Below the pieces are notes generated by a model. It saw nothing but the letters and a program-made list of their open reading frames with translations. It searched no databases and had not been told where the DNA came from. The translations under genes and the position numbers were made by a program. Positions 62,373 to 64,000 of a stretch of DNA of 64,000 nt are shown here, in pieces (the stretch's first letter is position 1; each line of letters begins with the position of its first letter). The DNA is from CAYRYU01 sp964428355 (lineage in GTDB: Bacteria; Muiribacteriota; Ozemobacteria; Ozemobacterales; Ozemobacteraceae), in contig CAYRYU010000020.1 in NCBI GenBank assembly GCA_964428355.1, positions 14,330 to 78,329 on the forward strand, given 5' to 3'.

Positions 62373-62381
62373 ATTGTACCA
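62373..62381 (-). promoter_or_regulatory. Extended -10 promoter for the HEAT/apt run
   Basis: The minus strand reads TGG-TACAAT (5/6 with a TG extension), about 30 bp before the start at 62343. No good -35. Confidence 0.5.
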
Positions 62382-62397
62382 CAAAACACCGGGAAAA

Positions 62398-62439
62398 GGA
62401 AAAACCCCATCCCCGCGAGGCGGTTCCGAAACCACCCCG
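62398..62439 (-). terminator. Rho-independent terminator after proS
   Basis: On the minus strand, CGGGGTGGTT pairs with AACCGCCTCG (two G-T pairs) across a TCGG tetraloop; a T-run (GGGGTTTTTCC) follows 9-10 bases later. Confidence 0.6.
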
Positions 62440-62455
62440 AAATTCCGCTTTCTTC

Positions 62456-63907
62456 TCAATACGCCCTGGCGACGTAAACCCGCTTCTGGGAGGGAGACCC
62501 GCACACGACACAGGGGCCTTTCGGTCCCTCTTCCTTGAAACAACGGATGGTTGCGCCCATTTCCGCCTTGAAACGGTCCTCGCACTCCTGCTTTCCGCAC
62601 CAGTCCACTTCGCCCATCGACTGCCGGTTCTTGATCACGTCCACAAGCTCCTGGAAAGAGCCCGCGGCGAGCGTCTTGGATCGGAGGATCTCGGATGCCT
62701 GCGCGAAGAGGTTCTTCTGGATTTCCTCGAGAAGCCTGTCGGTTTCGGTCTCGAGGTTCGCCTGGGGGACGAAAGCCTTCTGCTGGTTGTCCCGGCGGAC
62801 CATGCAGACCTGGTTCTTCTCCATGTCCTTCTGGCCTATCTCGATCCGGAGCGGAACGCCGGTCATCTCATACTCCGAATACTTCCATCCGGGTTTGAAA
62901 CCGTCGCGATCGTCGAGATGGACGCGGATGCCGTGTTTCTCGAGGCGGGATTTGATCTCCCGTGCCTTCTCCAAAACCGGCGCGGCATCCTTGTAGACGA
63001 TGGGGATCACCACGACCTGCGTGGGAGCGACCCTGGGGGGCAGGCGCAAGCCCCGGTCGTCACCGTGGGCCATTATGATGGCCCCGACGATCCGTGTGGA
63101 CATTCCCCAGGATGTCGTCCAGACATGCTTGCGCTGGCCGTCCGCATCGAGGAACTGGATGTCGAAAGCCTTGGCGAAGTTCTGGCCGAGATCGTGGGAG
63201 GTGCCCGACTGAAGAGCCTGGCCGTCCGGCATCAGTGCCTCGATGGTGTATGTGTTGAGGGCTCCAGCAAACTTTTCTTTCTGGCTTTTCTCGCCGGAAA
63301 CGAGGGGGATGGCAAGGTCGTTCTGGACGAACGAACGATAGACCTGGAGCATCTGATCGACCTCGGCTTTGGCCTCCTCGTGGGTCCGGTGGGCGGTATG
63401 GCCCTCCTGCCAGAGGAACTCCGTGGTCCGCAGGAAGGGGCGGGTGACCTTTTCCCACCGGACGACGTTGGCCCATTGGTTGATCAGGACGGGAAGATCC
63501 CGGTAACTTTCGATCCACTTGGCATACATGTAGCCGATGATCGCCTCGGAGGTCGGGCGAATGGCAAGCCTTTCCTCGAGTGGTTCCTTGCCGCCCTGGG
63601 TGACCCAGGCGACTTCGGGGGCGAACCCTTCGACGTGCTCAGCCTCCTTCATGAGGAAACTCTCGGGTATGAACATGGGAAAATACGCGTTCTGATGGCC
63701 CAGACGCTTGAACTCGGCGTCGAGGATCCTCTGGATGTTCTCCCACAAGGCGAAGCCGTAAGGGCGGATGATCATGCACCCCTTGACGGGCGAATAGTCC
63801 GCCAGCCTGGCCTTGAGAACGACATCGGTATACCATTTTGAGATGTCCTGGGATTTCGGTGTGACAGCCTCGAGCACCTTCTTGTCGGATACGTTCTTTG
63901 CGTCCAT
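62456..63907 (-). CDS. proS: Prolyl-tRNA synthetase, archaeal/eukaryotic type
   Basis: 483 residues, the short type-3 ProRS without the bacterial editing insert. Charges tRNA-Pro. Class II motifs: motif 1 region KGCMIIRPYGFALWENIQRI, motif 2 VVRWEKVTRPFLRTTEFLWQEGH, motif 3 GVPLRIEIGQKD. The C-terminal zinc-type domain has CGKQECEDRF and CVVCGSPSQKRVYVARAY and ends with Tyr, as in this group. A perfect promoter lies upstream. This type is found in some bacteria. Confidence 0.93.
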   Translation of the reverse strand: MDAKNVSDKKVLEAVTPKSQDISKWYTDVVLKARLADYSPVKGCMIIRPYGFALWENIQRILDAEFKRLGHQNAYFPMFIPESFLMKEAEHVEGFAPEVAWVTQGGKEPLEERLAIRPTSEAIIGYMYAKWIESYRDLPVLINQWANVVRWEKVTRPFLRTTEFLWQEGHTAHRTHEEAKAEVDQMLQVYRSFVQNDLAIPLVSGEKSQKEKFAGALNTYTIEALMPDGQALQSGTSHDLGQNFAKAFDIQFLDADGQRKHVWTTSWGMSTRIVGAIIMAHGDDRGLRLPPRVAPTQVVVIPIVYKDAAPVLEKAREIKSRLEKHGIRVHLDDRDGFKPGWKYSEYEMTGVPLRIEIGQKDMEKNQVCMVRRDNQQKAFVPQANLETETDRLLEEIQKNLFAQASEILRSKTLAAGSFQELVDVIKNRQSMGEVDWCGKQECEDRFKAEMGATIRCFKEEGPKGPCVVCGSPSQKRVYVARAY

Positions 63908-63953
63908 CGTTTTTGGGACCTTTCTTCATGGTGGGTATTTGGAAAATCGCCTC

Positions 63954-63982
63954 ATTATAGGGACGATAGGGGAAGGTGTCAA
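63954..63982 (-). promoter_or_regulatory. Consensus sigma70 promoter for proS
   Basis: The minus strand has TTGACA, a 17-bp spacer and TATAAT, an exact match in all positions. The start of transcription is about 40 bp before the ATG. Confidence 0.95.
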
Positions 63983-64000
63983 TCCGGGAATATGGAAACC

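Noticed and set aside
60508..62538. 676-codon plus-strand frame over apt and the HEAT gene
   Set aside because: Antisense shadow; the Leu/Glu/Gly-rich sequence mirrors HEAT codons.
62147..63841. 564-codon plus-strand frame over proS
   Set aside because: Antisense to a complete proS with all class II motifs.
1..64000. tRNA, rRNA, CRISPR arrays, insertion sequences, prophage
   Set aside because: None seen: no cloverleaf-like or rRNA-like sequence in the intergenic regions read, no regularly spaced repeats outside genes, no transposase or integrase.

Overview
The window looks like a scaffold from an uncultured Gram-negative (diderm) bacterium of fairly high GC. It carries lipoproteins, a PorV/UPF0164-type outer-membrane protein, a type IV pilus system, signal peptides and sigma70- and sigma54-type promoters. 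Many HEAT and TPR proteins, very large surface proteins with a FlgD/T9SS-like tail, an archaeal-type prolyl-tRNA synthetase and two 100-N gaps fit a metagenome-assembled genome from a candidate phylum. Riflebacteria is my best guess, from gene style only. No rRNA, tRNA, CRISPR array or insertion sequence was seen.

Layout. 0-3 kb: the 3' part of a HEAT-repeat gene, then a leftward DUF2877 protein and thioredoxin pair. 3.1-28.5 kb: a surface locus with two giant secreted proteins (about 4270 and 3257 residues), each followed by a poly-Gly lipoprotein, then a PorV-like barrel. The giants are colinear paralogues: N-terminal parts of about 2130 residues, C-terminal parts of about 775, and a ~340-residue composite unit present four times in the first and once in the second. 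28.5-33.8 kb: STAS protein, aroE, a stand-alone MshEN protein, pilB, pilT and a pilin gene with its own strong promoter. 33.8-46.5 kb: envelope genes (DUF4105-like protein, several GT-C-like membrane proteins, a methyltransferase-glycosyltransferase fusion, a membrane spermidine-synthase-like protein), a prepilin-peptidase homologue lacking both catalytic aspartates, aroC and a TMTC-like protein. 46.5-53.7 kb (leftward): MCP, rlmN, a PASTA protein, a membrane-anchored pseudokinase, rpe and a TPR protein. 53.8-64 kb: a Sua5-family gene and a small membrane protein; a secreted Lys/Arg-rich protein with a sigma54 promoter and paired upstream dyads; and a leftward run of proS, HEAT, apt, HEAT, a CMP-sugar synthetase, a histidine kinase and an NtrC-type regulator.

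How they may work together. The giant/lipoprotein/PorV block looks like one surface-display system. The pilus genes and the inactive prepilin-peptidase homologue are parts of a type IV pilus pathway. The PASTA protein and pseudokinase look like a split, catalytically dead version of a PASTA kinase. The histidine kinase, sigma54 activator and sigma54-driven periplasmic protein resemble a ZraSR/ZraP-like envelope-stress module.

Assembly notes. The gap at 48896-48995 is flanked by an identical 55-bp sequence. Merging the copies restores one open frame, so the gap is probably artificial. The gap at 57486-57585 hides the middle of the histidine kinase.
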